Positions 38,612 through 48,443 of a stretch of 64,000 nucleotides of DNA are shown here, piece by piece. The stretch's first letter is position 1. Every line of letters starts with the position of its first letter. The notes under the pieces were generated by a model that did not search any database, was not told the origin of the DNA, and was given only the letters and a program-made list of their open reading frames with translations. The DNA comes from GAS188 sp963794475 (lineage in GTDB: Bacteria; Pseudomonadota; Alphaproteobacteria; Rhizobiales; Beijerinckiaceae): assembly GCA_963794475.1 (NCBI GenBank), contig CAWCDW010000004.1:248001-312000 (forward strand), read 5' to 3'. The position numbers and the translations under genes are program-made.

Positions 38612-39991
38612 TTGGAGCGCTCCGCCATATTGGCGTCGTTTCGCTCCGCAACTCATCCGGTTGAACCGTCCGTGGCCGCATCCGCCCCGACCATCAGCTT
38701 CGTCTCGCTCGGCTGTCCGAAGGCGCTCGTCGATTCCGAGCGCATCATCACGCGCCTGCGCGCCGAAGGCTATGCCTTGACGCATCGCCATGAGGGAGCC
38801 GATTGCGTCATCGTCAACACTTGCGGCTTCATCGACAGCGCCAAGGCGGAATCGCTCGAGGCGATCGGCACCGCGCTCGCCGAGAACGGCAAGGTCATCG
38901 TCACGGGGTGCATGGGGGCGCAGCCGCAATCGATCAGCGAGCGCTTTCCCGACGTGTTCTCGATCACCGGACCGCAAGCCTATGAGAGCGTGGTCGCCGC
39001 GGTGCATCGCGCGGCTCCTCCCGCGCACGACCCGAAGATCGATCTCGTGCCGCCCCAAGGCATCAAGCTCACGCCGCGCCATTACGCCTATCTCAAGATC
39101 GCCGAGGGCTGCAACAACCGCTGCTCCTTCTGCATCATCCCGCAATTGCGCGGGCGGCTCGTCTCGCGCCCTTTGCCTGAGGTGATGCGCGAGGCCGAGC
39201 GCCTGGTCGCGGCAGGCGTGAAGGAGCTTCTCGTCATCTCGCAGGACACTTCGGCCTATGGGCTCGACCGGCGCCACGAGGCGGCGAGCTGGAAGGGCGC
39301 AAGCGTCGAGACGCGCATCCTCGATCTCGCGCGCGGCCTCGGCTCGCTCGGCGCCTGGGTGCGGCTGCATTACGTTTACCCCTACCCTCACGTCGACGCG
39401 CTCGTGCCGTTGATGGCTGAAGGCCTCATCCTTCCCTATCTCGACATCCCTTTCCAGCACGCCTCGCCGAAGGTGCTGAAGGCCATGCGCCGCCCGGCAG
39501 CGCAGGCAAAGACGCTCGAACGCCTCGCCCATTGGCGCGCGCTCTGCCCCGACATCGCCATCCGCTCGACCTTCATCGTCGGCTTCCCCGGCGAGACGGA
39601 GGATGATTTCGAGGAGCTCCTCGGCTGGATGAGCGAGGCAAGGCTCGACCGCGTCGGTTGCTTCATCTACGAGCCGGTGAAAGGCGCCGCGGCGAACGAT
39701 CTTGGGCTCCCTATCGTGCCGCAGGAAACGGCGAAGGCGCGTCACGATCGCTTCATGCGTCACCAGCAGATCATCAGCCTCGAAAAGCAGCGCGCGAAGA
39801 TCGGCAAGCGCGTGAGCGCGATCGTCGACGAGGTGACGCCGAAAGGTGCAATCGGGCGCACCCGACAGGATGCTCCCGAGATCGACGGCACCATCATCCT
39901 CTCATCGCGCAAGCCGCTCGCCGTGGGCGACATCGTCACCGCAAAGGTGAAACGCGCCGAAGCCTATGATCTGCACGGAACCGTCGTTTAG
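38612..39991 (+). CDS. rimO: Ribosomal protein S12 methylthiotransferase RimO
   Basis: Radical SAM enzyme adding a methylthio group to Asp89 of ribosomal protein S12. The N-terminal UPF0004 domain holds cluster cysteines 35, 71 and 100. The radical-SAM motif EGCNNRCSFC gives Cys167, Cys171 and Cys174. A TRAM domain ends the protein. RimO rather than MiaB is indicated by SLGCPKALVDSE and LPYLDIPFQHASPKVLKAM. 459 residues. The start is a TTG at 38612; start choice is uncertain. Confidence 0.93.
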   Translation: MERSAILASFRSATHPVEPSVAASAPTISFVSLGCPKALVDSERIITRLRAEGYALTHRHEGADCVIVNTCGFIDSAKAESLEAIGTALAENGKVIVTGCMGAQPQSISERFPDVFSITGPQAYESVVAAVHRAAPPAHDPKIDLVPPQGIKLTPRHYAYLKIAEGCNNRCSFCIIPQLRGRLVSRPLPEVMREAERLVAAGVKELLVISQDTSAYGLDRRHEAASWKGASVETRILDLARGLGSLGAWVRLHYVYPYPHVDALVPLMAEGLILPYLDIPFQHASPKVLKAMRRPAAQAKTLERLAHWRALCPDIAIRSTFIVGFPGETEDDFEELLGWMSEARLDRVGCFIYEPVKGAAANDLGLPIVPQETAKARHDRFMRHQQIISLEKQRAKIGKRVSAIVDEVTPKGAIGRTRQDAPEIDGTIILSSRKPLAVGDIVTAKVKRAEAYDLHGTVV

Positions 39992-40189
39992 GCTTCCCTT
40001 TTGAATGCGTCTCACGCGGAGTCTCAGGCGAACCCACGACGCATCCGGGTCTTTCGACATTTTGTCCCGCGCGGCCTCGGCCCGCGCATCCACGTCAAAG
40101 GCGCGGCTGGCCGTGCCAAACATACCGAGCACGGCCGTGACGTATGAGGCAAGAGAGGCGCAAGCGCGTCGCTGCCCAAGCGAACGCGC

Positions 40190-41161
40190 TCACGGGTCGA
40201 GAACGATCGATCCCGTCGTCTCGCGGCCTTCGAGCGCGCGGTGCGCGGCGGCGGCATCGCGGAGCGGGAAATGTTTCGACACCTTGATCTTCACCTGCCC
40301 GCTTTCGACCACCTTGAAGAGCTGGCGCGCCATCGAGGCCGTTCCGCCGGGTTGGCTCATGAAGGTGTTCAAGGTCGGGCGGGTCGCGTAAAGCGAGCCC
40401 TTCTGCGAGAGCACGAGGAGGCTGAACGGGTCGATCGGCCCGGAGGCATTGCCGAAGCTCACGAAGGTGCCGAGCGGCGCGAGGCAGTCGAGCGAGCCCG
40501 GGAAGGTCGCCTTGCCGACGCCGTCATACACGACCTGGCACTTCTTGCCCTTGGTGATCTCGGCGACCCGCTTCACGAAATCCTCCTCGCGGTAAAGGAT
40601 GGTGTGGCGAGCGCCGCTCTTCTTGGCGAGCGCGGCCTTCTCCGGCGAGCCCACCGTGCCGATCACCGTCGCGCCGAGCGCTTTGCCCCATTGGCACAAG
40701 ATGAGGCCGACGCCGCCAGCCGCCGCATGCACGAGGATCGTGTCGCCCTTGCGCACCTTGTAGGTGCGGCGAAGGAGATATTCCGCCGTCATCCCCTTGA
40801 GCATCATCGCGGCCGCAGTCTCGAAGGAAATGCCCTTCGGCAGTTTCACCGTGACCTCCGCCGGCACATTCGCCTCCTCGGCGTAGCTGCGAAGCCCCGC
40901 CACATAAGCGACCCGGTCGCCGGTCTTGAAGCTCGTCACGCCTCTGCCGACCGCAGTGACAAAGCCTGCCGCCTCGTTGCCGAGGGTGAAGGGCATCGGC
41001 GAAGGGTAAAGCCCGCTGCGAAAGTAAGTGTCGATGTAATTGACGCCGACCGCCTCATGCTTCACGCGGATCTCGCCGCGGCCCGGCCCCGCGAGCTCGG
41101 TCTCCTCATATTTGAGAACTTCCGGACCGCCCGTCCGATAGACGCGAATGGCTTTGACCAT
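40190..41161 (-). CDS. NADPH:quinone oxidoreductase (zinc-independent MDR family)
   Basis: Medium-chain reductase of the QorA type, reducing quinones with NADPH. The GroES-like domain includes GVNYIDTYFRSGLYP and FTLGNEAAGFVTAVG; the Rossmann motif is HAAAGGVGLILCQWGKALGA. No zinc-binding cysteines. 323 residues from the ATG at 41161, with AGAGGG 6 nt upstream. The 39992-40189 gap downstream holds no gene. Confidence 0.9.
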   Translation of the reverse strand: MVKAIRVYRTGGPEVLKYEETELAGPGRGEIRVKHEAVGVNYIDTYFRSGLYPSPMPFTLGNEAAGFVTAVGRGVTSFKTGDRVAYVAGLRSYAEEANVPAEVTVKLPKGISFETAAAMMLKGMTAEYLLRRTYKVRKGDTILVHAAAGGVGLILCQWGKALGATVIGTVGSPEKAALAKKSGARHTILYREEDFVKRVAEITKGKKCQVVYDGVGKATFPGSLDCLAPLGTFVSFGNASGPIDPFSLLVLSQKGSLYATRPTLNTFMSQPGGTASMARQLFKVVESGQVKIKVSKHFPLRDAAAAHRALEGRETTGSIVLDP

Positions 41162-41311
41162 GATCATCCCTCTTCGATTGCCCGTCTCGGGGCTCTGCCG
41201 GCGAGAGCGCCGCACGCGCCAAGCCCGCCTTCCTCTTCCCGACCAGACCTTTAGCCGAGCTTCATTTCCCGTCAAACCCACGCCCCGGGAAGGCGCGAAG
41301 CGTGCGGCGCC

Positions 41312-42142
41312 TTACAGCATGTCGAGCGGCGTCTTCCGCCCAGGCGGCGGGAAGGCGCCGTCGATCGCCGCAAGCTCTTCGGGCGAGAGCGTGATGGCCT
41401 GCGCCTCATGATTCTGGCGCACATGTGCGGTCGAGGATGCCTTCGGGATGACGATGAGGTCCTTGCGGCGCGACAGGAAGGCGAGCGCGATTTGCGGCAC
41501 GCTCGCGCCATGCCGCTTCGCGATTTCCGCAAGCACGCCGGTCGACGGCAGGCGCCCTTGCTCAACCGGGCTGTAAGCCATTGCCGGGATTTTGCGCTCC
41601 GCGAGGAAAGGCAGGAGATCGAACTCCGCCCCGCGCCGCGCGAAATTATAGAGGATCTGGTTCGTGGCGCAGCGCTCCCCGCCGGCAGCGAGGAGCTCTT
41701 CCATATCATGCGTGTCCAAGTTGCTCACGCCCCAATGCCTGATCTTTCCGTCATCGCGCAGCCCCTCGAAGGCCTCGACGGTCTCATCGAGAGGCACGCC
41801 GCCACGCCAATGCAAGAGGTAAAGGTCGATGCGGTCGGTGCGCAAACGCCGCAGGCTGCGTTCGCAGGCCAGCGGCAGCCGTTCGCGGCTCGTGTTTTGC
41901 GGATACGCCTTGCTTACGATGAACACCTCGTCGCGAACGCCCTCGACCGCCTCGCCGACGAGCTCCTCGGTGAGCCCCTCCCCATACATCTCGGCCGTGT
42001 CGATGAGCGTCATGCCGAGCGCGATGCCTTCGCGCAAAGCCGCGATCTCCTCGCGCCTTCGGCCACGCTCTTCGCCCATCTTCCACGTGCCTTGGCCGAG
42101 CGCGGGCACGGTCTCCCCATCCGGTAGCATCACGCGATGCAT
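41312..42142 (-). CDS. Aldo/keto reductase
   Basis: NADPH-dependent TIM-barrel reductase. LIDTAEMYGEG carries the catalytic Asp and Tyr, SKAYPQNTSRERL the Lys, and LYLLHWRGG the His. The C-terminal VIPKASSTAHVRQN block is the NADPH-binding segment. The start at ATG 42142 gives MHRVMLPDGETVPALGQGTW, the usual N-terminus; a GTG at 42178, right after the lpd stop, would add 12 residues. Probably co-transcribed with lpd. Substrate unknown. Confidence 0.88.
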   Translation of the reverse strand: MHRVMLPDGETVPALGQGTWKMGEERGRRREEIAALREGIALGMTLIDTAEMYGEGLTEELVGEAVEGVRDEVFIVSKAYPQNTSRERLPLACERSLRRLRTDRIDLYLLHWRGGVPLDETVEAFEGLRDDGKIRHWGVSNLDTHDMEELLAAGGERCATNQILYNFARRGAEFDLLPFLAERKIPAMAYSPVEQGRLPSTGVLAEIAKRHGASVPQIALAFLSRRKDLIVIPKASSTAHVRQNHEAQAITLSPEELAAIDGAFPPPGRKTPLDML

Positions 42143-42178
42143 CTTGTGGTTCTCGTTCACGCTTTCGCTCCGCGCCAC

Positions 42179-43621
42179 TCAGGTGTGGATCACGCGCCCA
42201 TAAGCATCGAGCACGCTCTCATGCATCGTCTCGGACAAGGTCGGATGCGGGAAGACGGCGTTGATGAGTTCTTCTTCCGTCGTCTCGAGATTCATGGCGA
42301 TCACGAAGCCCTGGATGAGCTCGGTCACCTCGGCTCCCACCATATGGGCGCCGAGAAGCTTGCCGGTCTTGGCGTCGAAGATCGTCTTGACCAGGCCTTC
42401 GGGCTCGCCGAGCGCAATCGCCTTGCCGTTGCCGACGAAAGGGAAGCGCCCGACCTTGAGAGAGTATCCGGCTTCCTTGGCCTTTGCCTCGGTGAGGCCG
42501 ACTGAAGCGATTTGCGGGCTGCAATAGGTGCAGCCCGGGATTTTCAGCTTGTCCATGGGATGGGCGTTGAGCCCCTTGATGGCCTCGACGCAAATGACGC
42601 CCTCATGTTCCGCCTTATGCGCGAGCATCGGGGGGCCCGCGACATCGCCGATGGCATAGATGCCCTTCACATTCGTGCGGCCGAAATCATCGATGACGAT
42701 CGAGCCGCGCTCCGTCTTCACGCCAAGCTTCTCAAGCCCGAGATTCTCGATATTGCCGGTGACGCCAATCGCCGAAATCAGGCGCTCGGCCGCGATGGTG
42801 ACGCTTGCGCCTTTGGCATCCTCGAGATGGGCAGTGACGCCATCCTTCGCCTTCTCGACCTTCGTGACCTTGGCGCCCGTGAATATCTTGATGCCGGCTT
42901 TCTCGAAGCGCTTGCGGGCATGGGCCGCGATCTCCGCATCCTCGACAGGGAGGATCTGCGGCAAGAGCTCGACGACCGTCACTTCCGCGCCCATGTCGCG
43001 GAAGAAGGATGCGAACTCGATGCCGATCGCGCCCGATCCCATGACGAGGAGCGACTTCGGGATCGATGGCGGCACCATCGCCTCGAAATAGGTCCAGATC
43101 AGCTTGCCGTCAGGCTCGATGCCAGGGAGAATGCGCGGCCTCGCGCCGGTCGCGACGATGATGTGCTTGGCCTCGTAGTTGCCGGTGCCCAATGTTCCCT
43201 TCGGCGCGGGGTGAGCGGGTTGCATCGGGGGTTTCTTCGAGACGCCGACCGTGATCTTGCCGGGCGCGTCGATCGTGGCCTCGCCCCAGATCACATCGAT
43301 CTTGTTCTTCTTCATCAGGAAGCCCACGCCATCATTGAGGCGTTTCGAGACGCCGCGCGAGCGTTGCACGACCGCCGCGGCATCCGGGCCGATCTTGCCC
43401 TCGAGGAGAAGGCCGTAATCCTTGGCGTGTTGCACGTAATGCAAGATCTCGGCCGAGCGCAGCAGGGCCTTCGTCGGGATGCACCCCCAGTTGAGGCAAA
43501 TGCCGCCGAGATGCTCCCGCTCGACGATCGCGGTCTTGAAGCCGAGCTGCGCCGCCCGGATCGCGGTGACATAGCCGCCGGGACCCGAACCGATCACGAT
43601 GATATCGTATGCGTTTGCCAT
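42179..43621 (-). CDS. lpdA: Dihydrolipoyl dehydrogenase
   Basis: FAD enzyme (E3) that reoxidises dihydrolipoamide of 2-oxoacid dehydrogenases. FAD motif GSGPGGYVTAIRAAQLG; redox disulfide GGICLNWGCIPTKALL (Cys42/Cys47); NAD motif VMGSGAIGIEFASFF; catalytic His-Glu pair in HPTLSETMHESVLDAYG. 480 residues. The ICLNWGCIPTK form is typical of the alphaproteobacterial pyruvate dehydrogenase E3. No E1 or E2 gene is adjacent in the window. Confidence 0.95.
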   Translation of the reverse strand: MANAYDIIVIGSGPGGYVTAIRAAQLGFKTAIVEREHLGGICLNWGCIPTKALLRSAEILHYVQHAKDYGLLLEGKIGPDAAAVVQRSRGVSKRLNDGVGFLMKKNKIDVIWGEATIDAPGKITVGVSKKPPMQPAHPAPKGTLGTGNYEAKHIIVATGARPRILPGIEPDGKLIWTYFEAMVPPSIPKSLLVMGSGAIGIEFASFFRDMGAEVTVVELLPQILPVEDAEIAAHARKRFEKAGIKIFTGAKVTKVEKAKDGVTAHLEDAKGASVTIAAERLISAIGVTGNIENLGLEKLGVKTERGSIVIDDFGRTNVKGIYAIGDVAGPPMLAHKAEHEGVICVEAIKGLNAHPMDKLKIPGCTYCSPQIASVGLTEAKAKEAGYSLKVGRFPFVGNGKAIALGEPEGLVKTIFDAKTGKLLGAHMVGAEVTELIQGFVIAMNLETTEEELINAVFPHPTLSETMHESVLDAYGRVIHT

Positions 43622-43879
43622 GATCGTCTCGCGCTCCTTCCAAAATCAAGCTCGCCGGCCGCGTGCCGCAAGACCGGCCGGTGGTGCAGGACTTTCAGCG
43701 CAGACGAGGCCTCCCGGCAAGCTTAAAAAAGCTGGACCCGACGGGATGCGAGCCGGCGGTGAAGCGCTGCACGCCACCGAAACGTGAGGAGGGAGCTGCC
43801 GATTTTCAATTGCGCCTTCGTCACGAAACTGTCATGCGCCGCGAGGAGGAACGGATTGCCAAAAGAGGGAGCCCAATCG

Positions 43880-45700
43880 ATGAAGACCGCCCATTTCATC
43901 CTTACCGCCGCGCTGGCCGCTGGGGCGGCGCTTTCGGCGAGCGCTCCGGCCCTTGCGGCCGATCAGCCCCATAACATCGTTCTCTTCGTCGCGGATGGGT
44001 TGCGTGCCCGGATCGTCAACAACCAGACGGCGCCGGTGATGGCTTCGGTGCGCGACAAGGGCGTGCGCTTCGCCAACAGCCATTCGATCTTCCCGACCTT
44101 CACGACGGCGAACGCTTCGTCGATGGCGACGGGACATTTTCTTGGCGACACCGGTGATTTCTCGAACACGATCTACACGGGCTTTCCGGTTCCGGGCGCT
44201 GGAAACTCGCTGACCCCCTTCCTCGAGAGCGATCCCGTGCTCGGCGATGTCGATGAGCATTTCTCCGGTGATTATCTCGACGAGATCACGATATTGCGGG
44301 CGGCGCGCGAGGCCGGTTTCCAAACCGCCGCGATCGGCAAGCTCGGTCCGACGCTCATTTTCGACCACACCGACCGAACCGGCCAGAAGACGGTGATCAT
44401 CGATAATTCGACGGGCACGAAGAACGGCATTCCGCTCGCCGGCTGGGTGACGGATGGGCTCACTGCGGCAAAGCTCCCGCTCGCCGCCCCGACCCGTGGC
44501 GACAATGGAAAAGCGGGGAATGCGAAAACGGCGGGCACGCTCGCTCCCAATGCCGAACAGCAGGGCTGGATGATCGACGCGACGACGAAGGTGGTGCTCC
44601 CCGCGTTCAAGAAGGAGGACAAACCCTTCGTGCTCGTCTTCTGGGCGCGCGATCCTGACGGCACCCAGCACAATCAGGGCGACAGCCTCAACATGCTCCT
44701 GCCCGGCATCAACGGGCCGACCTCGCTCGCCGGCATCAAGAATACCGATGACGACCTCGGCAAACTTCGCCAGGCGCTTGTCGATCTCGGCCTTGATAAG
44801 TCGACCGACGTGATCGTCACGGCCGACCATGGCTTCTCGGTGATCTCGAAGCAAAGCGCCACCAGCACCTCGGCCAAGGCGACTTATGCCGATGTGCCCG
44901 AAGGCTTCGTTCCGCCCGGCGTCCTCGCAATCGACATCGCCGCGGGCGTCGGCCTCCCCCTCTGGGATCCCGACAATGCCTCGGCTCGCATCGCCGACGG
45001 CACGCACCCGAAATTTGGGAATGGCCTCATCGGAGAAGATCCGAACCGGCCTCAGATCGTGGTCGCCGCCAACGGGGGCTCGGACCTCGTCTACTTCACC
45101 GAACCCGTCGATCGCGAGCTTGTGCGCAAGGTGGTTGAAGGCCTGATGGCGCAAGACTATGTGAGCGGGCTCTTCGTCGATGACGCGCTCGGCTCCTACC
45201 CGGGCACGATGACCACGAAGGACATCAATCTCAAAGGCACGGCCATCACGCCCTTGCCGGCCATCGCCGTCAACTTCGCCTCCAAATGGACCGGTTGCGA
45301 CGAGCCGACGAATTGCACCGCCGAGTTCGCCGACACGATCCTGCAGCAAGGGCAAGGCATGCACGGCTCGTTCAGCCGCGCCGACACCTTCAACTTCATG
45401 GCGGCGATCGGACCCGACTTCAAGACGAGCTATGTCGATGAGGCGCCTGCGAGCAACGCCGATCTCGGCAAGACTATTTTCTCGCTTCTCAAGCTCGACC
45501 CGCCCGGCCATGGCAGGCTCGTGGGGCGCGTGCTCACCGAGGCGATGCCGGGCGGCATGACGCCCGATTTCACAAGCCGCACGCGAAGCTCGAAGCCCGA
45601 TGACAAGGGCTTGCGCACGATTCTCCGCTCCCAGACCGTGGGCGACACCAAATATTTCGACGCCGCAGGTTTCCTCGGACGAACCGTCGGGCTCGAATGA
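43880..45700 (+). CDS. Secreted alkaline phosphatase superfamily / phosphodiesterase
   Basis: 606-residue exported metal-dependent phosphatase or nucleotide pyrophosphatase-like protein. The ATG at 43880 follows AAGAGGGAG and opens a signal peptide (LTAALAAGAALSASAPALAA). Metal and nucleophile motifs: NIVLFVADGLRA, FPTFTTANASSMATGH (candidate nucleophile Thr), VFWARDPDGTQHNQGD, DVIVTADHGFSV and GMHGSFSRADTFNFM. All are in the expected order for the type I phosphodiesterase fold. The substrate is unknown. The 43622-43879 upstream gap contains only the promoter. Confidence 0.85.
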   Translation: MKTAHFILTAALAAGAALSASAPALAADQPHNIVLFVADGLRARIVNNQTAPVMASVRDKGVRFANSHSIFPTFTTANASSMATGHFLGDTGDFSNTIYTGFPVPGAGNSLTPFLESDPVLGDVDEHFSGDYLDEITILRAAREAGFQTAAIGKLGPTLIFDHTDRTGQKTVIIDNSTGTKNGIPLAGWVTDGLTAAKLPLAAPTRGDNGKAGNAKTAGTLAPNAEQQGWMIDATTKVVLPAFKKEDKPFVLVFWARDPDGTQHNQGDSLNMLLPGINGPTSLAGIKNTDDDLGKLRQALVDLGLDKSTDVIVTADHGFSVISKQSATSTSAKATYADVPEGFVPPGVLAIDIAAGVGLPLWDPDNASARIADGTHPKFGNGLIGEDPNRPQIVVAANGGSDLVYFTEPVDRELVRKVVEGLMAQDYVSGLFVDDALGSYPGTMTTKDINLKGTAITPLPAIAVNFASKWTGCDEPTNCTAEFADTILQQGQGMHGSFSRADTFNFMAAIGPDFKTSYVDEAPASNADLGKTIFSLLKLDPPGHGRLVGRVLTEAMPGGMTPDFTSRTRSSKPDDKGLRTILRSQTVGDTKYFDAAGFLGRTVGLE

Positions 45701-45701
45701 C

Positions 45702-45757
45702 GAGCGAGTAGCGAATAGCGAGTAGTGATTGGCGAGATTGCTACTCGCTACTCGCTC
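45702..45757. terminator. Inverted repeat built from GCGAGTA units
   Basis: The left arm GAGCGAGTAGCGAATAG (45702-45718) pairs with 45741-45757 over 16 of 17 bases, with a 22-nt loop. It begins just after the phosphatase stop codon, so it is a probable transcription terminator or a small repeat element of the GCGAGTA type. Confidence 0.5.
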
Positions 45758-45819
45758 CTTCATGAAAACCTGCGTATCATTTGCCTCCTCGAAACCAAGT
45801 CAATCATGGAGGCGTAACG

Positions 45820-46149
45820 ATGCGTGTCTGGTCAAAGCTTGCCGTTGCGGCGCTCAGCCTTGCCTCTCTTGGCCTTGTCGCGGCCTCCAACGGCGCGCGC
45901 GCCATGCCGGGACAGCTGCTCCCCGATCGCGGCGCCTCGGTCGTCGTGCTTGCGGCCGAAGGGCCCCTCGACATCAATACGGCGACGAAGAAACAGCTTT
46001 CCGCGCTTCCCGGAATCGGAGACGCGCGTTCGGACGCGATCATCAAAGGCCGGCCCTACAAGGGCAAGGATGAGCTGGTGCAGAAGAACATCATTCCCGA
46101 CAGCGTGTACCAAGGGATCAAGGACAAGATTATCGCCAAGCAAAAATGA
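45820..46149 (+). CDS. Exported helix-hairpin-helix protein (ComEA-like)
   Basis: 109 residues. The ATG at 45820 follows GGAGG at 8 nt. A signal peptide (LAVAALSLASLGLVAASNGARA) precedes one helix-hairpin-helix DNA-binding motif, LDINTATKKQLSALPGIGDARSDAIIKGRPY. This is the ComEA pattern, so periplasmic DNA binding is plausible, but no competence genes are near. Many alphaproteobacteria carry such stand-alone proteins. Confidence 0.8.
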   Translation: MRVWSKLAVAALSLASLGLVAASNGARAMPGQLLPDRGASVVVLAAEGPLDINTATKKQLSALPGIGDARSDAIIKGRPYKGKDELVQKNIIPDSVYQGIKDKIIAKQK

Positions 46150-46487
46150 CCGATTGGAGGGTGATCCGCGAAACTGACCTTCGGTTTGCCTCAAGCATCA
46201 GGCTCGGGCCGGCAACGGGAGCGTGACGGCTCGTCGACTGAAACCGCCACGCTCCCGGTCGCGATGCAACGATGAAGCTTCGTGACCTTCGGCGCCCCTT
46301 GCGATTGGCGCCAGCCGGACGAGCGCCGATGGGCTGGCCATGGGCCGCCCCCTTGCCTGAGGATGCAATGTGACCTACGCGCCGGAGCGCTTCCCGGCGC
46401 CGCGGCGCCGGGGTGAGCGCTTTAAGGTCTCGCGTCCGGAGCTAAAAACGCCTTCCCTCCTTCGCCTCTCTCACCCAAGGTTCCTTC
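46150..46487. other. Intergenic region with one hairpin
   Basis: No gene seen. The sequence CGGGAGCGTG (46216-46225) is repeated inverted at 46248-46257, a 10-bp stem with a 22-nt loop and no U-tract, possibly a terminator for the upstream gene. The GST promoter must lie in the right half. Confidence 0.45.
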
Positions 46488-47177
46488 ATGTCGCTCACCC
46501 TTGTCATCGGCAACAAGAACTATTCCTCATGGTCGCTGCGCGCCTGGATCGCCATGGCCGCATCCGGCATCACCTTCGATGAAGTGTTCATTCCCCTGTC
46601 TCTCCCCGACACAAAGGAGCGCATCAAGCGGCATTCGCCGGCCGGCAAGGTCCCCGTTCTCATCGACGGGGATGCGGTGATCTTTGAATCGCTTGCCATC
46701 CTCGAGCATCTCGCCGAACGCTTTCCGGACGCAGCGCTGTGGCCGTCCGAGCCCGTGGCGCGCGCCCATGCGCGCTCGATCGCGGCGGAGATGCACGCGG
46801 GCTTTCAGCCGTTGCGCAGTCAATGCCCGATGAATCTCTGGCGCCCCGTGGAACGGCTCGCGCTCACGCCCGAGGTCGAGGCCAATGCGGCGCGTATCAC
46901 CGAGATCTGGCGCACGGCGCGCGAGCGGTTCGGCAAGGGCGGCCTCTTCCTCTTCGGAAAATTCGGCGCGGCCGACGCGATGTTCGCACCGGTGGCGACG
47001 CGCTTTCATACCTACGATATTGCCTGCGACAGCGTCAGCCGCGCCTATATCGACGCGATCCACGCGCACCCGGCCTTCAAAATCTGGCGCGCCGCCGCTT
47101 TCAAGGAAACGCTCGTGATCGCGCAAGACGAAGTCGATTGGCCGAAGGTGAAGAAGCTGCCGGAGGCCGCGGCTTGA
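46488..47177 (+). CDS. Glutathione S-transferase family protein
   Basis: 229 residues. The N-terminal thioredoxin-like domain has NYSSWSLRAWIAM (active-site Ser region) and GKVPVLIDGDAVIFESLAIL (glutathione gamma-glutamyl site). The C-terminal helical domain includes KFGAADAMFAPVATRF. A cytosolic detoxification role is likely; substrate unknown. The last bases overlap the downstream deaminase start (TTGA). Confidence 0.88.
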   Translation: MSLTLVIGNKNYSSWSLRAWIAMAASGITFDEVFIPLSLPDTKERIKRHSPAGKVPVLIDGDAVIFESLAILEHLAERFPDAALWPSEPVARAHARSIAAEMHAGFQPLRSQCPMNLWRPVERLALTPEVEANAARITEIWRTARERFGKGGLFLFGKFGAADAMFAPVATRFHTYDIACDSVSRAYIDAIHAHPAFKIWRAAAFKETLVIAQDEVDWPKVKKLPEAAA

Positions 47178-47746
47178 AGCCGAGCGTCGGTGGCGCCGCG
47201 CCAAGCCCCTCCTCGATCGCCGAGCTCATGAGCCTTGCGAAAAAGGCCGCGCGCGAGAGCCCGAACCGGGTCCGAAAGGTGGGCGCCGTCCTGGCGGCGG
47301 CCGACGGCACCCGCATCACGAGCTGCAACGACTTCCCCTCAGGAGTTCGCGATCTCGACGAGCGCCACGAAGGGGACGGGCGCTTCGTGTGGATGGAGCA
47401 TGCCGAGCGCAACGCCATTTTCGAAGCAGCGAAGCGCGGCGCCGCGACGAAAGCGGCAACGCTCGCGACCACCTTCTTCCCGTGTATCGACTGCGCCCGT
47501 GCGATCGTGCAGGCCGGGATCGCCCGGCTGTGCACGCCGGCCCCGGACTATGCCGATGCCGTTTGGGGCCAAGCCTTCCTGCGCTCGCGCGTCATCCTCG
47601 AGGAAGGCGGCGTCGAGATGCATTTCGTCGCCACGGACGAAAGCGTGGCAGAGAACTCCGTAGGACCGGGCTGGCTTGCCCGAGGCGCCTCGCGGCACGG
47701 TGCTCAGGCTTTCTTGGTTGGCCTTATTTGGTCGGCGTCGGATTGA
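47174..47746 (+). CDS. Cytidine/deoxycytidylate deaminase family protein
   Basis: Zinc-dependent deaminase. The catalytic motif MEHAERNAIFEA supplies His and Glu, and TTFFPCIDCARAIV supplies the two zinc cysteines (PCxxC). Length and spacing resemble dCMP deaminase. The start is taken as the TTG at 47174, coupled to the GST stop; an ATG at 47228 is an alternative that shortens the first helix. The 3' end overlaps the convergent gene by 23 bp. Confidence 0.82.
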   Translation: MKPSVGGAAPSPSSIAELMSLAKKAARESPNRVRKVGAVLAAADGTRITSCNDFPSGVRDLDERHEGDGRFVWMEHAERNAIFEAAKRGAATKAATLATTFFPCIDCARAIVQAGIARLCTPAPDYADAVWGQAFLRSRVILEEGGVEMHFVATDESVAENSVGPGWLARGASRHGAQAFLVGLIWSASD

Positions 47747-48443
47747 AGGATTGAGGATTGCCGTATTTGCGGATTTCTTCCTGCATCGATTTGAGCATCG
47801 CGGGGCTCACCGGATAGGTGGCGACGGGGCCAGGCTGAGCCTCCTGCGAATCATCCGCGCCGAGCGGTATCTCGTCGGTCGGCGCGTCGCGATAACGAAG
47901 CACGCTTGAACCGTGGCCAGAAGCGTGCGCGCTCTGCCATTGAGCTTGCGCGCGGGCGCCGCGCGAATCGTCCTGAGCCGTGTCGAGGCGCGAGACCGGA
48001 CGCGGCGCAAATTCGACCGTCTCGCCCTTGCCGGCGATGACGGGGGTGACGAGCGTCTCCTCGCTCCCCTTCTGGGATGCGAGCGCGAAACCCTTGTAAG
48101 AGGGGATGAAGCCAATGCCCTTCGGCCCGCCGCCAATGCGCATGCTGCAATTATGCGCGCCGAACACCTCCGAGCAGGCCGAATCAGCCTCGAAGCGCGG
48201 CGCTTTCTCTTCATATTCGGCGTGGGAATTCAAGGCGGCATTGTGACATTGCGCGGCATCGAGCGCTTTCTTGGCGACGCAACTCTTCTCATCCGGATAG
48301 ATCGTCGAGACAGGGGAGACCGCGCGGGCCGTGTGATGCGACCAATGCCTTCTGGGTCTCGCGGCCGCATCATCGGGCCAAAGGAGCGCCGCCGAGAGGG
48401 TGGCAACCGCCCCCAACGCGGCCGCGTGACTGAAGGGCGACAT
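47724..48443 (-). CDS. Exported DUF1190 (YgiB-like) protein
   Basis: 239 residues from ATG 48443. The signal segment (AAALGAVATLSAALLWPDDAAA) is followed by the DUF1190 pattern SCVAKKALDAAQCHNAAL, PRFEADSACSEVFGAHNCSM with conserved cysteines, and GKGETVEFAPRPVSRL. The C-terminus is Pro/Gln-rich. Location is periplasm or outer-membrane surface. The function of the family is unknown. An upstream ATG at 48479 would add 12 residues. Confidence 0.7.
   Translation of the reverse strand: MSPFSHAAALGAVATLSAALLWPDDAAARPRRHWSHHTARAVSPVSTIYPDEKSCVAKKALDAAQCHNAALNSHAEYEEKAPRFEADSACSEVFGAHNCSMRIGGGPKGIGFIPSYKGFALASQKGSEETLVTPVIAGKGETVEFAPRPVSRLDTAQDDSRGARAQAQWQSAHASGHGSSVLRYRDAPTDEIPLGADDSQEAQPGPVATYPVSPAMLKSMQEEIRKYGNPQSFNPTPTK

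Noticed and set aside
43832..45763. 643-codon open frame antisense to the phosphatase gene
   Set aside because: GC-rich third positions create long antisense frames; the sense frame has a signal peptide and metal motifs, the antisense one has no domain.
46739..47746. 335-residue deaminase with a long N-terminal extension
   Set aside because: The first half is a shadow of the GST gene; the deaminase begins at the end of GST.
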